From positions 1 through 6,049 of the forward strand of contig JAEWKB010000086.1 of the NCBI GenBank assembly GCA_023386255.1: a DNA stretch of 6,049 nucleotides. The letters run 5' to 3'. The notes below the pieces were generated by a model, which was not told the origin of the DNA, made no database searches, and worked only from the letters and a program-made list of their open reading frames with translations. Position numbers and translations under genes: made by a program. Source of the stretch: Bacteroidota bacterium (lineage in GTDB: Bacteria; Bacteroidota; Bacteroidia; Flavobacteriales; Flavobacteriaceae). Shown here piece by piece: positions 5,167-6,049 of this stretch. How positions within the stretch are numbered: position 1 is the first letter of the stretch; each line of letters opens with the position of its first letter.

Positions 5167-6049
5167 AAAATTTATTTTCAACTTCTGCTGCCTGGAGCAT
5201 CAGGTAATGCAGGTCGGTATTTTTTACAAACGGTTTAAGTAAATCGCTGCCCGGACCAAACATAGCCAGCTCTACATAATCAGCTGAATGGTCCATGCTG
5301 ATCCATCCTACAGAGTTGGTTGCTTTTTGCATTTCGGCAAAAGCTTTAAAGGGTAGCTTCTTATAATTGTATAATCCTTCTTCTTTATGCAGGCCGTCAT
5401 AGTGCCTCAAAAGCGCTTTTGCGTTTGTTTCATTTATGGTGCCGCCGTTGGCAGCATCTATTATTTCGCGCACCTGCGCCACTGTATATGTCGGCTTTAT
5501 CTGGTTTAATATCCATTCATTAGTCTGCGTGTACTTCTGTATGCTGTCAAAGTTCTTATCTGCCTCCTTGCCGTATATTATACCGGGGTTGGCATTTCCA
5601 TGATCGGTAGTAATAATTACCAGTGTTTCCTGGTCTTTCTCAGCAAAGTCTATGGCTACTTTTACAGCTTCATCAAATGCCAGCTGGTCGTACAGCACTG
5701 CAGCAATGTCATTTGCATGTGCACCCCAGTCCACCTTACCGGCCTCAACCTGAAGTACGAAACCTTTTGGGTTACTCTTCATGCGGTCAATTGCTTTCTG
5801 TGCCATTTCGGCAAGGGTAGGAGTAGCCTCGGTAAGGGTAGCATTACTTTTCCTGTCAATGCTGTAAGGCAGGGCTTCATCAGCAAACACACCTAAAACA
5901 GGCCTATTATTATCGGCTGCAAACATTTCCTTCTTGCTGCGCACTACCTGCCAGCCTTTAGCTTTATAAGCAGCATACATGTCTTTTTTATCTTTACGTG
6001 ACCATGCATCAAAATACTTATTGCCCCCGCCCATCATAATGTCAAAGCC
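5165..6049 (-). CDS. Alkaline phosphatase (PhoA superfamily), C-terminal part, 5' end off window
   Basis: This is a metal-dependent phosphomonoesterase, expected in the periplasm or outside the cell, releasing phosphate from organic esters. The frame is open to the right edge and begins GFDIMMGGGNKYF, so the ATG pair at 6037-6032 is internal and not the start. Counting from that first Met, the metal ligands are Glu98, Asp103 and His107 (in VEAGKVDWGAHAND), Asp145 and His146 (in TTDHGN), and His250 (in MDHSADYVELAMFGPGSD). These match E. coli PhoA Glu322, Asp327, His331, Asp369, His370 and His412. Trp104 replaces Lys328 of E. coli PhoA, as in the Vibrio enzyme. About 104 residues separate the DH pair from the last His, against 42 in E. 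coli, so the crown-like insertion is enlarged. The catalytic Ser, remaining ligands and signal peptide lie outside the window. No type IX secretion C-terminal domain is present. It converges on yajC. Confidence 0.93.
   Translation of the reverse strand, partial: GFDIMMGGGNKYFDAWSRKDKKDMYAAYKAKGWQVVRSKKEMFAADNNRPVLGVFADEALPYSIDRKSNATLTEATPTLAEMAQKAIDRMKSNPKGFVLQVEAGKVDWGAHANDIAAVLYDQLAFDEAVKVAIDFAEKDQETLVIITTDHGNANPGIIYGKEADKNFDSIQKYTQTNEWILNQIKPTYTVAQVREIIDAANGGTINETNAKALLRHYDGLHKEEGLYNYKKLPFKAFAEMQKATNSVGWISMDHSADYVELAMFGPGSDLLKPFVKNTDLHYLMLQAAEVENKF

Noticed and set aside
5600..5896. Plus-strand open frames opposite alkaline phosphatase
   Set aside because: Antisense to the metal-ligand region of a recognised enzyme; no independent coding evidence.
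6032..6037. ATG pair as the start of the alkaline phosphatase gene
   Set aside because: The frame continues upstream to the window edge as GFDI, and the family has a large N-terminal half with the catalytic Ser before this point; the gene is simply cut by the window.
1..6049. Mobile elements, CRISPR arrays, tRNA/rRNA genes, toxin-antitoxin or defence genes
   Set aside because: Read for and not seen: no transposase or integrase motifs, no spaced repeats, no tRNA-like cloverleaf, and almost all the sequence is taken up by recognised housekeeping genes.

Overview
The window reads as ordinary chromosomal DNA from a member of the Bacteroidetes, most likely Flavobacteriaceae (Flavobacterium-like). 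The base composition is AT-rich, all six visible stop codons are TAA, and no gene has a convincing Shine-Dalgarno sequence. One promoter matches the Bacteroidetes consensus exactly (TTG-N20-TATTTTTG). The gene content also fits: a PUR-alpha-like small protein, leucine dehydrogenase, a long NusB, a DUF1573 lipoprotein and YajC. Seven... strictly, seven protein-coding genes are visible, two of them cut by the window edges.

Layout, left to right. Positions 1-171 (minus) hold the N-terminal part of a PUR-alpha-family nucleic-acid-binding protein. Just upstream of it, also minus, is a complete 586-residue ABC exporter half-transporter of the MdlA type (242-2002). It carries Asp at the catalytic-Glu position, which is typical of the degenerate subunit of heterodimeric exporters. 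A 195-bp divergent region follows, with a strong plus-strand promoter for leucine dehydrogenase (2198-3301). That gene ends at a hairpin terminator (3332-3371), which lies directly in front of a three-gene plus-strand operon: nusB (3390-4334), a DUF1573 lipoprotein (4354-4842) and yajC (4847-5131). The operon closes on a 30-bp perfect palindrome (5133-5162). It serves as a shared bidirectional terminator with a convergent alkaline phosphatase gene, whose 5' end is off the right edge (5165-6049, minus).

Functionally this is mixed housekeeping: branched-chain amino acid catabolism (leucine dehydrogenase), rRNA antitermination (NusB), Sec translocase accessory (YajC), envelope export (ABC), and phosphate release (alkaline phosphatase). 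There is no mobile element, CRISPR array, toxin-antitoxin pair, RNA gene or defence system that I can support. I did not find a new biological system. The points most worth a second look are an apparent internal duplication inside the enlarged NusB, a terminator/promoter overlap immediately before nusB, and the Glu-to-Asp change in a half-transporter with no partner in view.
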